Source: Nitrospirota bacterium (GTDB lineage Bacteria; Nitrospirota; Thermodesulfovibrionia; UBA6902). From it: 64,000 nt of DNA. The number at the start of each line of letters is the position of its first letter. Within the stretch, counting starts at the first letter, position 1. Positions 26,607 to 35,669 of this stretch are shown here, piece by piece. Position numbers and translations under genes: made by a program. The notes below the pieces were generated by a model. It did no database searches. It worked only from the letters and a program-made list of their open reading frames with translations, and was not told the DNA's origin. The stretch spans positions 62,001-126,000 of the forward strand of contig JACRHD010000025.1 of NCBI GenBank assembly GCA_016234115.1, read 5' to 3'.

Positions 26607-28592
26607 ATGTGCGGCATAGCCGGAATATTTTCTCCAGATAATTTCCCCGGCAATCCCCATATTCGCAGGATGGCCGACACGCTAAGGCATCGCGGTCCCG
26701 ATGACGAAGGCTATCTCGCGGCGGATTTGAAGGCAGGGTCAGTCCATCATCTCACCGGAGATGACAGCAAGGTGGAAGACGCTCATATCGACAGCTTCAG
26801 AAGACCCGCCAATCTTTTCCTTTCCCACAGAAGACTCTCAATCATCGACCCCTCCCCCGCAGGCCATCAGCCTATGTGTAACAGTGATAAAACCTTATGG
26901 ATTGTCTACAACGGTGAGATTTATAACTACCTTGAGTTGAAAGCGGAATTGAAAACGGCCGGCTATGACTTCAAGACCCATTCCGACACCGAGGTCCTTC
27001 TTGCCGCCTATGAAATGTGGGGCAAAGACTGCCTCAACAGATTCAACGGCATGTGGTCTTTTGTTATTTATGACAGGAGAAAAAACATCCTCTTCGGGGC
27101 AAGGGACAGGTTCGGCGTCAAGCCCTTTTATTACTATAAGGACAGGGATTACTTTGTTTTTGCTTCCGAGATAAAGGCCCTGGTTTCACTCCCTTTTATA
27201 GAGAAGAAGATCAACGGAAACGCCGTATTCGATTACCTCGTCCTCGGTCTGCAGGAAAATGAGGAGGAGGGTTTTTTCAGGGGCGTCTTTGAGCTGCCGC
27301 CGGCCTTTGCGTTTGAGCTCGATCTGTCAAAAAATGATTTCAGGAAATGGCGATATTACACCCTTGATTACGTCGATGCGTGGAGATCTTTTGATGAAGC
27401 CGGCTTCAATGAATATTCCGCCGGCTGCAGGGACCTAATCTTCAACGCGGTCAGGCTCCGGCTCCGTTCCGACGTCCCTGTCGGCTCGTGTCTCAGCGGC
27501 GGGATAGACAGCTCAAGCATTGTGTGCGTCATCAACAGCCTCCTTGAAAGAGAAAAATTCGAGCAGGTCGGGGAGAGACAGAAGGTATTTACCGCAAGCT
27601 ATGACGACAAGGCCATCGATGAGAGCGATTGGGCAAAGACAGTGGTGGACAAAACCAGGACCGCCTGGTTTCAGGTGTTCCCGAAGTCCTCTGAGCTGAT
27701 GGATGACCTTGAAGACCTGGCCTATTCGCAGGACATACCTTTCGGGACGACGAGCATCTACGCGCAATACAGGGTCATGAAACTCGCGCGTGAAAACGGC
27801 GTGACCGTCCTGCTGGACGGTCAGGGCGGCGACGAGTTGTTCACGGGATACACGGGATACTACGCGGCCTTCTTTTTCGAAATGCTGAGGAACCTCGACG
27901 TCGCGTCTTTTTTAAGGGAGAAAGAGGGGCTGAAGAATTCTCCGGTCACCATGAAATTCATTCTCGCGTCTTTATTGAAACGCTCTGCAAAATCCGTCAT
28001 GCCTCCGGTAATCAGGGAAAAGCTGAAGTCAGCATATCACGGAATGAAAAACGGCAGCAAATATCTCAATGATGATTTCCGGCAGGCGAACAAAGACAGG
28101 CCGGCTTCATCCGGCGACAGACCGGCGTCGCTCAACGCCGAGCTCCATGAATTGATGTGCAGGACCAATCTCAAGAACCTCCTGCGGTACGAAGACAGGA
28201 ATTCGATGCGCTTTTCCATTGAATCAAGGACGCCCTTTGCCGACGACATTAATCTGATCGAGTACCTTTTCAGGGTCCCCTCCGTTTACAAGATACACAA
28301 CGGCTGGAGCAAGTATATCCTGCGCGAATCCATGAAGGGCATAATACCCGACAGGACCAGATTGAGAAAAGACAAACTCGGCTTCTCCACGCCGGAGCAC
28401 CGCTGGCTGAACGATAATAAGGACGAGCTCTCAGGTTATATCGGTGCGGACCTGGACGGATTTATAGACACAAAACAGCTTTGCCGGGACTGGGACGTAA
28501 TCCTGCAAAACCACACCGGCTTCGACGCGACCAATATCTGGAAGATTATAAATCTCGGCGTCTGGAAGAAGGCATTCGGGCTGCAGCGATGA
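26607..28592 (+). CDS. asnB: Asparagine synthase family amidotransferase, copy 3
   Basis: A 661-residue amidotransferase, the longest of the three. Cys2 is the nucleophile (MCGIAGIFS) and the PP-loop is SGGIDSSS near residue 295. Compared with the others it has an insertion of about 30 residues around residues 45-75 in the glutaminase domain (a GSVHHLTGDDSKVED region). LDGQGGDELFTGY marks the second half of the synthase site. It ends in an ATGA overlap with a glycosyltransferase. Confidence 0.85.
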   Translation: MCGIAGIFSPDNFPGNPHIRRMADTLRHRGPDDEGYLAADLKAGSVHHLTGDDSKVEDAHIDSFRRPANLFLSHRRLSIIDPSPAGHQPMCNSDKTLWIVYNGEIYNYLELKAELKTAGYDFKTHSDTEVLLAAYEMWGKDCLNRFNGMWSFVIYDRRKNILFGARDRFGVKPFYYYKDRDYFVFASEIKALVSLPFIEKKINGNAVFDYLVLGLQENEEEGFFRGVFELPPAFAFELDLSKNDFRKWRYYTLDYVDAWRSFDEAGFNEYSAGCRDLIFNAVRLRLRSDVPVGSCLSGGIDSSSIVCVINSLLEREKFEQVGERQKVFTASYDDKAIDESDWAKTVVDKTRTAWFQVFPKSSELMDDLEDLAYSQDIPFGTTSIYAQYRVMKLARENGVTVLLDGQGGDELFTGYTGYYAAFFFEMLRNLDVASFLREKEGLKNSPVTMKFILASLLKRSAKSVMPPVIREKLKSAYHGMKNGSKYLNDDFRQANKDRPASSGDRPASLNAELHELMCRTNLKNLLRYEDRNSMRFSIESRTPFADDINLIEYLFRVPSVYKIHNGWSKYILRESMKGIIPDRTRLRKDKLGFSTPEHRWLNDNKDELSGYIGADLDGFIDTKQLCRDWDVILQNHTGFDATNIWKIINLGVWKKAFGLQR

Positions 28593-29791
28593 AAAACATC
28601 CTGATGATCTCCTATCACTTCCCTCCTGAAAACAGCGGGGGCGTCGGCAGGCCGTATTCCCTTTACAAGTACCTGCCGGGCAGCGGATACAGGGTCATCG
28701 TTATTACCCAATCTCTTTACGGCAGGCTGCCTGATGAAAGCCATATCTACAGATTTGACGCGGAGTGGAGAAAATCAGCGCTCTTCACCGGGAAGGGGAT
28801 TTCCAAGGTCTTTTCAAAGCTTCTTTACGTCGCGGGCCTCGTCCCCGTCAATAATAATTTCTGGACGGAGAATGTGCTTAGAGGCGCCGATGATATTTTA
28901 ATGAAGCATAAGCCCGCCCTGATTTACGCCACTTATCCTCCCGTTCACGGGCTTGCCCTGGGCCTGAGGCTGAGCAGGGAAAATAATGTCCCCATGATTT
29001 CCGAATTCCGTGACGGGTTCCTTTTTGAGCCGGTGCTCAACCTCAATCCCCGTCAGAAGCGCCTGATGACAAGGTTCGAGGAAGATACCGTTAAACAGTC
29101 CTCCGCCGTCATAACCATCGGGGAAAACCTCTCGGAGTATTTCAGTCGTAAATACAAAAAAAAAGACGTTTACACGGTCCACAACGGCTTTGACAGGGAT
29201 GATTTCGCTCTCTCAGCCGGAGACGGCAGGGTGTCGAAATGCAGGATCGTCCATTTCGGGGCCATCAATTTTTCAAGGAAAAGAAGCATCACGAATCTCC
29301 TGAAGGCAGTCAGGAGATTGAAGGATGAAAATAAAATCTCCGGGGATAATTTTGAATTGTCTTTCATAGGGCGCTATACATCGGAAGAAAGGGATTTGAT
29401 TGACGGTCTGGCGCTGGGCGACGTCATAAACCTCCATGGGCCGATGGACAAGTCCGCCGGCTTTAAAAAAATATCATCGGAATACAAATACCTGCTGTTT
29501 TTCGGGGTCGAGGGAGAGACCTCGGTAATATCAAGCAAACTCCCTGAATATCTGAACCTGCAAAAACCCATCATGGGTATTTGCAGGGGGAATGAAGCCG
29601 AGCGGATAATCAAACGGACCGGGACCGGGGAAGTCTTTGATTTTGATGAAGGGTCGATCTACAGCGCGTTTCTCAAATGTCTTGACGGCAATCTGTTTTT
29701 CCGTCCCAACAGCAATGAAATCGAAAAGTTCGACAGGCAGCGCCAGTCCCGCCGGATAGCGGAGATAATCGACAGGACGCTGAAGTCATGA
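28589..29791 (+). CDS. Glycosyltransferase family 4 protein
   Basis: A 400-residue GT-B protein. It begins MKNILMISYHFPPENSGGVG, a GT4 N-terminal signature, and contains an EFRDGFLFEP segment and a VEGETSVISSKLPEYL donor-site region. The ATG at 28589 forms an ATGA overlap with copy 3 of the asparagine-synthase-like genes; the frame is open further upstream but only inside that gene. It adds one sugar to the glycan; specificity is unknown. Confidence 0.8.
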   Translation: MKNILMISYHFPPENSGGVGRPYSLYKYLPGSGYRVIVITQSLYGRLPDESHIYRFDAEWRKSALFTGKGISKVFSKLLYVAGLVPVNNNFWTENVLRGADDILMKHKPALIYATYPPVHGLALGLRLSRENNVPMISEFRDGFLFEPVLNLNPRQKRLMTRFEEDTVKQSSAVITIGENLSEYFSRKYKKKDVYTVHNGFDRDDFALSAGDGRVSKCRIVHFGAINFSRKRSITNLLKAVRRLKDENKISGDNFELSFIGRYTSEERDLIDGLALGDVINLHGPMDKSAGFKKISSEYKYLLFFGVEGETSVISSKLPEYLNLQKPIMGICRGNEAERIIKRTGTGEVFDFDEGSIYSAFLKCLDGNLFFRPNSNEIEKFDRQRQSRRIAEIIDRTLKS

Positions 29792-29821
29792 AGGCATGAA
29801 GATATTTCACGGCAAGGCCGC

Positions 29822-30721
29822 ATGAGGACCTCTACCCTGCCATTAGACGGTCCCCCTGTTCAAAGGGCCGCGGTATTCGCCCATTTCGACGTCGACGGCA
29901 GGATAGACGATTATGTCGTTTATCTCCTGAAGAATATCAGGGAGGCCTGCGTGAGCGTCGTCTTTGTTACGACCTCCGACCCCGGCAAACAGGAAATCTC
30001 AAGAATCGAAGGCTTATGTGAAAAGGTCATTGTCAGAAAAAATGAAGGACATGATTTCATGAGCTACAAACATGGATTGTCCGTACTGGACAAAGATAAA
30101 TATGATGAGATCGTCCTGTGCAACGACAGCGTCTACGGACCGCTCTTTCCCCTCGGGGACGTATTCAATAAGATGAGGGACAGCGAGTGCGATTTCTGGG
30201 GAATAACGGAAAACACCGATCTGGCCTACCATATCCAGAGCTATTTTATCGCCTTTAAAAGGAAGGTCATCCGGTCGGCGTCGTTCGGGGATTTCTGGCG
30301 GAATGTCTCTGTTGAAAACGACAAATCCTCTGTCATAGAAAAATATGAAGTAGGGTTGACCCGCTTTCTGGTCGAAGCAGGATTCGTCCCTGACGCGTAT
30401 ATCAGGATCAGGAACTCCCTGTTTAAAACCCTTCAGATAAAAATGGCCCATATGTCGATTGAAAACTATACCGATATATTTAAAATACTTGCGCGCCGTC
30501 TGAAAAACAGGTCGGCCCTGGGCGTCAACCCCACCCGTTTTTACTGGAAGAAACTGATAGCAGAATATAACATGCCTTTCATAAAGATAGACATCCTGCG
30601 CGACGGCTTCAGGAATATAGACACCGGGGACCACCTTAGCGTCCTAAGCAAAACAGATTACAATACCGGCCTCATATATAAGCACCTGGAGAGAGTAAGG
30701 GGTCGTTATACGGCAAAATGA
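29822..30721 (+). CDS. Rhamnan synthesis protein F (RgpF)-like glycosyltransferase
   Basis: A 299-residue protein matching the RgpF family: AVFAHFDVDGRIDDYVVYLLK at the N-terminus, then FVTTSDPGK, RKNEGHDFMSYKHGL, VLCNDSVYGPLFPL and FWGITEN, all typical of the family. RgpF members take part in rhamnose-rich chain assembly in cell-wall and O-antigen polymers. Its presence together with a WbbL-like GT2 suggests that rhamnose is in the chain. It overlaps the next gene by ATGA. Confidence 0.8.
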   Translation: MRTSTLPLDGPPVQRAAVFAHFDVDGRIDDYVVYLLKNIREACVSVVFVTTSDPGKQEISRIEGLCEKVIVRKNEGHDFMSYKHGLSVLDKDKYDEIVLCNDSVYGPLFPLGDVFNKMRDSECDFWGITENTDLAYHIQSYFIAFKRKVIRSASFGDFWRNVSVENDKSSVIEKYEVGLTRFLVEAGFVPDAYIRIRNSLFKTLQIKMAHMSIENYTDIFKILARRLKNRSALGVNPTRFYWKKLIAEYNMPFIKIDILRDGFRNIDTGDHLSVLSKTDYNTGLIYKHLERVRGRYTAK

Positions 30722-31689
30722 CCGGAATGGATTTTTCCATAGTAATAGTAAACTACAACACCAGGGAGTTGCTGAAGGATTGTCTGCGCTCCATCTACCG
30801 GTCAGGGGAGGATGAGATATACGAGGTCGTCGTAGTGGACAACAATTCGTCGGACGGAAGCGCGGAGATGGTACGCGACGAGTTCCCCCGTACAAGGCTC
30901 ATCATCAATGAGTCGAATCTTGGATTTGCGGGCGGTTGCAATAAGGGCATAACACTCAGCCGGGGAAGATATATCATACTTCTTAACAGCGATACGGAGA
31001 TGCTCCCCCGTTCTCTTGAGAGATTGAAAGTGTTCCTCGACAGCGAGCGCGCCGGACCTGAAACCGGGATCATAGGGTGCAGGATCCTGAATCCCGACGG
31101 GTCGCTTCAATTTTCCGTCGGCAAATTCCCTTCTTTATGGTCCACCGTCACGGACATGTTAAGACCTTGCCATAAAAGAAAATATTGTCTCGCGGGATAT
31201 GATACGGCGCATGAGGCCGACTGGGTCACGGGGGCCTTTATCGCCATTGACAGGCGTGTCGTTGAGGATGTAGGGGGCTTCGACGAGCGGTTTTTTATGT
31301 ATTATGAAGAAGTAGACTGGTGTCTGCGCGCAAAAAAAAGGGGCTGGAAGGTCTTTTATTTCCCGCACGTCTCCATCATTCACAAGACCCCGCATGCGGC
31401 AAAAAAGCACAATATAAGCCTTAAGGTGGCGCAGGAAGTGCGCCGCAGTCATCTTTACTATTTCAGAAAAAACCATCGCACCCTCAGCTTTATCTCGCTC
31501 TCGGCGGCAACGCTGGTCCTCTTGTCCATTGACGTGCTGAAGTGGTACACGGCTTTTTACATCGACAAAAAAGTCCGGCAGGACCGGCTGGCAAGATGCA
31601 GGTCGCTTCTTGCAAACGTCTGGCGCACCTTCCTGGAGCTGAGCCGATGTCGGATGGGCCCTGTAAAGACGGGGAACATCCCTAAATGA
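30718..31689 (+). CDS. Glycosyltransferase family 2 protein (rhamnosyltransferase-like)
   Basis: A 323-residue GT-A enzyme. FSIVIVNYNTRELLKDCLRS opens the nucleotide-binding domain; VVVDNNSSDGS and NSDTEM carry the metal-binding Asp residues, and DWVTGAFIAIDR with DERFFMYYEEVDWC forms the catalytic region. The pattern is that of WbbL-like dTDP-rhamnosyltransferases. A C-terminal hydrophobic segment (residues 255-280) may attach it to the membrane. Confidence 0.83.
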   Translation: MTGMDFSIVIVNYNTRELLKDCLRSIYRSGEDEIYEVVVVDNNSSDGSAEMVRDEFPRTRLIINESNLGFAGGCNKGITLSRGRYIILLNSDTEMLPRSLERLKVFLDSERAGPETGIIGCRILNPDGSLQFSVGKFPSLWSTVTDMLRPCHKRKYCLAGYDTAHEADWVTGAFIAIDRRVVEDVGGFDERFFMYYEEVDWCLRAKKRGWKVFYFPHVSIIHKTPHAAKKHNISLKVAQEVRRSHLYYFRKNHRTLSFISLSAATLVLLSIDVLKWYTAFYIDKKVRQDRLARCRSLLANVWRTFLELSRCRMGPVKTGNIPK

Positions 31690-31723
31690 CATTCACCCGC
31701 CGAAAAACCCTGAAGGCCCTTTT

Positions 31724-32896
31724 TTGAAGACCGCCGTAATCCATGAATGGCTCGTAAATTACGCGGGCTCCGAGCGCGTCCTTGAGCAGATCATTAATTT
31801 GTTTCCGGACGCGGAGCTCTTCTGCCAGGTCGACTTTCTGACTGAAGATGAACGATGGTTCATATTGAACAAGAAGGCGAGGACGTCTTTTATCCAGAAG
31901 CTGCCCTTCGCGAAAACCGCATACCGCAATTACCTGCCGCTGATGCCTCTCGCCGTCGGAAGGTTTGACCTTGCGGGTCATGACCTGATCATCTCGAACT
32001 CCCATTCCGTGGCAAAGGGCGTAAAGAAGAGGCCCGGGCAACTGCATATCTGTTACTGCCATACGCCCATGCGCTACGCCTGGGACTTGCGCGACCAGTA
32101 CCTGAGGGAGACGGGTCTGGACTCCGGCCTCAAGGGCGCTTTTGTGAAATTCACGCTTGACCGCATCAGAAAATGGGATTTCAGTGTCGCGCAAAGGGTC
32201 GATCACTTCGTTGCCAATTCACACTACATCAGGGACAGGATAAAACGCGCGTACGGCAGGGACGCGACGGTCATCTATCCGCCCGTCGATATCGACAGTT
32301 TTAAATTGGGCGGCGGAAAAGAAGACTACTTTCTTGCCGTGTCCAGGATGGTCCCCTACAAAAAGATGGACCTGATTGTCGACGCCTTTTCACAATTGGG
32401 CCTCCCCCTTGTCGTCATAGGCGATGGCCCCGATTTCGGGAAAGTCAGGAGCGCGGCAAAAAAGAATATCGAGTTTTTAGGCCATCAGGAAGGCGGCGAA
32501 CTGGTGAAATACATGCAGAAGGCGCGGGCGCTTATTTTTGCGGCAGAAGAGGATTTCGGGATTGTCCCGGTCGAGGCCCAGGCCTGCGGGACGCCTGTTA
32601 TCGCGTATGGAAAAGGCGGTGTATTGGAAACGGTAGCACCGTTTGCAGGGGCGAACGGCCGTTCGCCCCTACAGAGTCGGCGGTCAGCGATTTCGGCAAA
32701 GCCTACCGGCGTCTTTTTCCATGAACAAACACCGGAAGCATTAATTAATGCCGTAGCCACATTCATAAAATTAGAAGATAAGTTTAATCCTCATGAAATA
32801 AGAAAAAATGCGGAGAGGTTCAGCATAGAAAGGTTCAGAAGGGAATTCAGAGACTTCACGGAAAAGGTCTGGAGACGATCTTTGACAAGACCCTGA
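31724..32896 (+). CDS. Glycosyltransferase family 4 protein carrying an in-frame palindromic insert
   Basis: A 390-residue GT4 enzyme with the AVIHEWLVNYAGSERVLEQ start and the PYKKMDLIVDAF and FGIVPVEAQACGTPVIAY motifs. The start is TTG at 31724. Between LETV and the normal GVFFHEQTPEALI segment lies an unusual stretch of about 20 residues encoded partly by a 30-bp near-perfect palindrome (32644-32673). The frame is kept. It is the last gene of the polysaccharide locus and is followed by a terminator at 32973. Confidence 0.82.
   Translation: MKTAVIHEWLVNYAGSERVLEQIINLFPDAELFCQVDFLTEDERWFILNKKARTSFIQKLPFAKTAYRNYLPLMPLAVGRFDLAGHDLIISNSHSVAKGVKKRPGQLHICYCHTPMRYAWDLRDQYLRETGLDSGLKGAFVKFTLDRIRKWDFSVAQRVDHFVANSHYIRDRIKRAYGRDATVIYPPVDIDSFKLGGGKEDYFLAVSRMVPYKKMDLIVDAFSQLGLPLVVIGDGPDFGKVRSAAKKNIEFLGHQEGGELVKYMQKARALIFAAEEDFGIVPVEAQACGTPVIAYGKGGVLETVAPFAGANGRSPLQSRRSAISAKPTGVFFHEQTPEALINAVATFIKLEDKFNPHEIRKNAERFSIERFRREFRDFTEKVWRRSLTRP
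32644..32673. repeat. TAGGGGCG-type palindrome, copy 1 (inside a glycosyltransferase gene)
   Basis: A 24-bp perfect palindrome (32647-32670, half-site AGGGGCGAACGG), extended to 30 bp with one mismatched pair. It resembles two other elements in the window at 34624 and 45152 that share the GGGGCG/CGCCCC ends with different centres. It sits in frame in the C-terminal half of a GT4 gene. Confidence 0.75.
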
Positions 32897-32972
32897 AAAG
32901 TTTCTCCCGTGAAATCAGGAAATTTTGTGACTTCATTGAAGGCAAGGCCGGATAAGTCGACTATGCTATAAC

Positions 32973-33003
32973 AAAAAAGGGGCCGTTTCCGGCCCCTTTT
33001 TTT
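32973..33003. terminator. Bidirectional rho-independent terminator
   Basis: A GGGGCC-GTTTCC-GGCCCC hairpin is flanked by six A on the left and seven T on the right. It can end transcription of the plus-strand polysaccharide operon and of the minus-strand DUF5666 gene that converge here. Confidence 0.9.
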
Positions 33004-33031
33004 ATTTATGTGACTGATACCCCGTCAATCG

Positions 33032-34438
33032 TTAATCCTCGATTTCAGCCTCTGTTATTGCCATTGAATTTGTCGCGGGGTCGAACTTCCCTCTGACCTT
33101 CACGATTGTGCCGCCGGTTGCCGCCGGCGTAACAGTTGAAAAGAAGGCCTGCGAAGAGACGGCCGCGTCATCGTCACCCATCATCCCGGCCCCGGCCATG
33201 TTGCAGTTGATGCCCATGATCGTGAGGCTGGTCCCTGTCTCCGCCTCAACTCCGGACTGAAGGACATCGTCGCCGCCCTGGCTGTTTCCTGCGTTCCGGA
33301 CCTCATCGGCGATTATTGTTCCCGACTTGTCCACGAACCCGCGCACCTCTACCCGCAATGCGCCTGCAACATCGGCGTCAATTTCGGTCAGGTCGTCGAT
33401 TTTAACGTCCTTTCCCATCATCGTGATCTTCCTGTTCGCAAGGTCCATGGTCATATCATCGGTGATCATGCGGACCGCGTCACGCTTGAACTTGATCTCC
33501 CTCGCCTGGATCACGCCCCCGACCATGTTGCCCTCGGCTTCAACGGCCACTCCGTTTGCGAGGTCGATAGACGAGCCGCCCTTGAAATCGGCGCCCGAGG
33601 CGTCCACATCGACTGCTCCGACTTTAAATGTATCTCCCCCGGCGAATCCGATGACCAACCCCTCTACCTCCGCTTCCTCATTCTCGGCTGGCTCGAATTC
33701 GACATCTTCGATGTCCTCAAGCTCGACCTTGGTCGCGACGAGGACGCCGCCCGCGTCCAGGCCACCTTCAACCTCGACAAAATCGCCGTCTTTAAGGGCC
33801 GTTCCCGCAGGATCAATAGTTGCTCCGGCAAAATTTACCTGCTGACCGCCGACTGAAAACGTATCGCCGGCCAGGCCGGATATCGTTCCCTTCATCTCAG
33901 CCTCGTTCGGCACGCCGGCTTCGATGCGTGTCGCGTGCACGCCGTTAACGTCCTCCTGACCGTGCACTTCCACTACGTCTCCCGGGTTGATGGCGGCAAG
34001 ACTTGCTCCGTTGGCAAAAACGGTGAGATCATCCACGATCACCTTATGGGCAAGGACCGTCAACGTCGGCGGATCGGCAAGCGTATCTTTCGCGCTGACG
34101 ACCCCCTGAAGCGAGTCCTCGGCCTCTACCAGCTCAGCCGTGCCTGTAACTCCGTCATCATTAATTTGCCCTTTTACGTGCACCTGCATTCCGTCGTGAA
34201 GCCCGGCCTCGGCTCCGGGGTTGTCATCGATTGTAATTGAAGCGCCTGCTGCGTTGAACCTCACGCCATTAACAATTACGCTTCCCTTTGTCATCGTGCC
34301 CGTGCTTACGACAGCCTTGGGTCCCGCGCCGCCTGCTCCTGCGTCGTTGCCCCCGCCGCCGCCTCCTCCGCAGGACAGCGTCACAAGCGGAAGCGCCAGC
34401 AACAGGACCAGTATCCTTTCAAATATTTTTCCCTTCAT
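33032..34438 (-). CDS. DUF5666 repeat lipoprotein
   Basis: A 468-residue lipoprotein. A signal peptide ends in a VTLSC lipobox followed by seven Gly. The body is a series of about 60-80-residue beta-rich repeats of the DUF5666 type, each with a V-x-V-x-G-x hallmark (VEVHGQEDVNG, VEVEGGLDAGG, VEAEGNMVGG). It is strongly acidic. The function is unknown; surface exposure is likely. The ATG at 34438 has AGGAGG 6 bp upstream; an 18-residue upstream extension is open but lacks a site. A GC-rich inverted repeat (34453-34470) lies just upstream of that ribosome-binding site. Confidence 0.8.
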   Translation of the reverse strand: MKGKIFERILVLLLALPLVTLSCGGGGGGGNDAGAGGAGPKAVVSTGTMTKGSVIVNGVRFNAAGASITIDDNPGAEAGLHDGMQVHVKGQINDDGVTGTAELVEAEDSLQGVVSAKDTLADPPTLTVLAHKVIVDDLTVFANGASLAAINPGDVVEVHGQEDVNGVHATRIEAGVPNEAEMKGTISGLAGDTFSVGGQQVNFAGATIDPAGTALKDGDFVEVEGGLDAGGVLVATKVELEDIEDVEFEPAENEEAEVEGLVIGFAGGDTFKVGAVDVDASGADFKGGSSIDLANGVAVEAEGNMVGGVIQAREIKFKRDAVRMITDDMTMDLANRKITMMGKDVKIDDLTEIDADVAGALRVEVRGFVDKSGTIIADEVRNAGNSQGGDDVLQSGVEAETGTSLTIMGINCNMAGAGMMGDDDAAVSSQAFFSTVTPAATGGTIVKVRGKFDPATNSMAITEAEIED

Positions 34439-34623
34439 GATAATCCTCCTTTGCTCCCCGTGCGGAGAGCTCTTTGATTTGTTTTTTATCATTAGATACC
34501 CATCTCTCTTTCAACTTTCTCAGGGTAAGAGAAACGGACATCCATGATTTCTTAATTTAAATTGTATCGCAAAAAAACGGGTTGTCAACCAGGCACGTGG
34601 AGAGTCCGGAGGTTAAGGCAGGG

Positions 34624-34651
34624 CAGGGGCGGATTTCAAACCCGCCCTACT
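34624..34651. repeat. TAGGGGCG-type palindrome, copy 2 (intergenic)
   Basis: GGGCGGATTT pairs with AAACCCGCCC with one mismatch, and the element keeps the AGGGGCG left end and GCCCTAC right end of the family. It lies in the 233-bp gap between the DUF5666 gene and the K+ channel gene, just downstream of the latter's stop, where it may act as a transcript end. Confidence 0.6.
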
Positions 34652-34671
34652 GAAAACACTGACAGGAAAGG

Positions 34672-35667
34672 TCAGACGCCCACCAGTTCCTCGAGCGCCT
34701 TCAAATGTCTCGTCTCGCCCATGGCCACAAGGGTATCGCCCTTTCTTATCACGCTGGTAGACTTCGGATTGAATTCCATCTCCCCTGTTTCCCTCTTTAT
34801 GGCCACTACGATAATACCGAGGTCCTTTCTTATCCCGCATTCGTCGAGGGTCTTGTCCACAATGCAGGAGTCCCCCTTTACCCTGACCTCCTCCATCTGC
34901 AATTCGATATTTCCGCTCTTTGTGGCGAACTCGATGAAATCGACGACAGCGGGCTTCAGAATCGTATGGGCTATCCTCAGTCCTCCGATGAAATAAGGAG
35001 AAACGACATTGTCCGCCCCAGCCCTGAAGAGTTTCTGTTCCGCCCCCTCATCGCTGGCCCTCGCCACGATCCGGAGCTTTGGATTGAGCCCCCTTGCGGA
35101 CAACACGACATACAGATTGTCCGCGTCGGTGGAAAGCACGGAGATCAGCCCTCTCGCCTTCTCAATACCGGCTTCCTTCAGTACAATGTCCTGAGTCGCG
35201 TCTCCCTGCACCGACAGGACGTCTTTATCAAGGGAAGAGAAGACCTCCGGTCCTTTTTCAATAATAACGAAGGGGGCATTGTACTGCGACAGTTCCCTGC
35301 ATATTATCCTCCCCATCCTGCCGTAGCCGCATACGATGTAATGATTATCCAGCTTCTCAATTTTCTTGCTCAATTTTCTCCTCCCTAAAATTTCTCTTAT
35401 CTCGCCCTCAAGGAGTATCTTCGCGCCAACACTCAGCGAATATAACATTGTCCCTACCCCGGTCAATATCAGGACGGTGGTAAATGCCCTTCCGGTCTTT
35501 GACAGCGCATGCACCTCCATGTACCCGACGGTCGTAAGGGTAATGACGGTCATGTAGAAAGAATCAAACAGGTCCCATCCTTCCACAAGCGAATATCCAA
35601 AGGTCCCGAACGATATGACCCCGAGGATAAGGGCGGTCAAAAGTATTATCTCCTGTTTCTTTATCAT
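34672..35667 (-). CDS. Potassium channel with RCK/TrkA regulatory domains
   Basis: A 331-residue two-helix K+ channel. TM1 covers residues 7-26, the pore helix and filter TTVGYME residues 45-51, and TM2 about 60-84. A TrkA-N domain begins at YIVCGYGRMGR (about 111) and a TrkA-C domain fills the last 80 residues. The filter has Met-Glu where most K+ channels have Gly-Asp. The ATG at 35667 starts 2 bp after the stop of the upstream cca-like gene, so the two are co-transcribed. Confidence 0.85.
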   Translation of the reverse strand: MIKKQEIILLTALILGVISFGTFGYSLVEGWDLFDSFYMTVITLTTVGYMEVHALSKTGRAFTTVLILTGVGTMLYSLSVGAKILLEGEIREILGRRKLSKKIEKLDNHYIVCGYGRMGRIICRELSQYNAPFVIIEKGPEVFSSLDKDVLSVQGDATQDIVLKEAGIEKARGLISVLSTDADNLYVVLSARGLNPKLRIVARASDEGAEQKLFRAGADNVVSPYFIGGLRIAHTILKPAVVDFIEFATKSGNIELQMEEVRVKGDSCIVDKTLDECGIRKDLGIIVVAIKRETGEMEFNPKSTSVIRKGDTLVAMGETRHLKALEELVGV

Positions 35668-35669
35668 GG

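Noticed and set aside
2108-28592. The asparagine-synthase-like genes as ordinary asparagine biosynthesis
   Set aside because: Three divergent copies lie within one glycan operon, which fits glycan amidation better; this remains inference.
33327-33845. A 172-codon plus-strand frame rich in Ser/Pro/Thr
   Set aside because: It is the antisense of the acidic repeats of the DUF5666 lipoprotein gene.
34705-35388. A 227-codon plus-strand frame
   Set aside because: It is antisense to the K+ channel gene and shows no domain or start signal.
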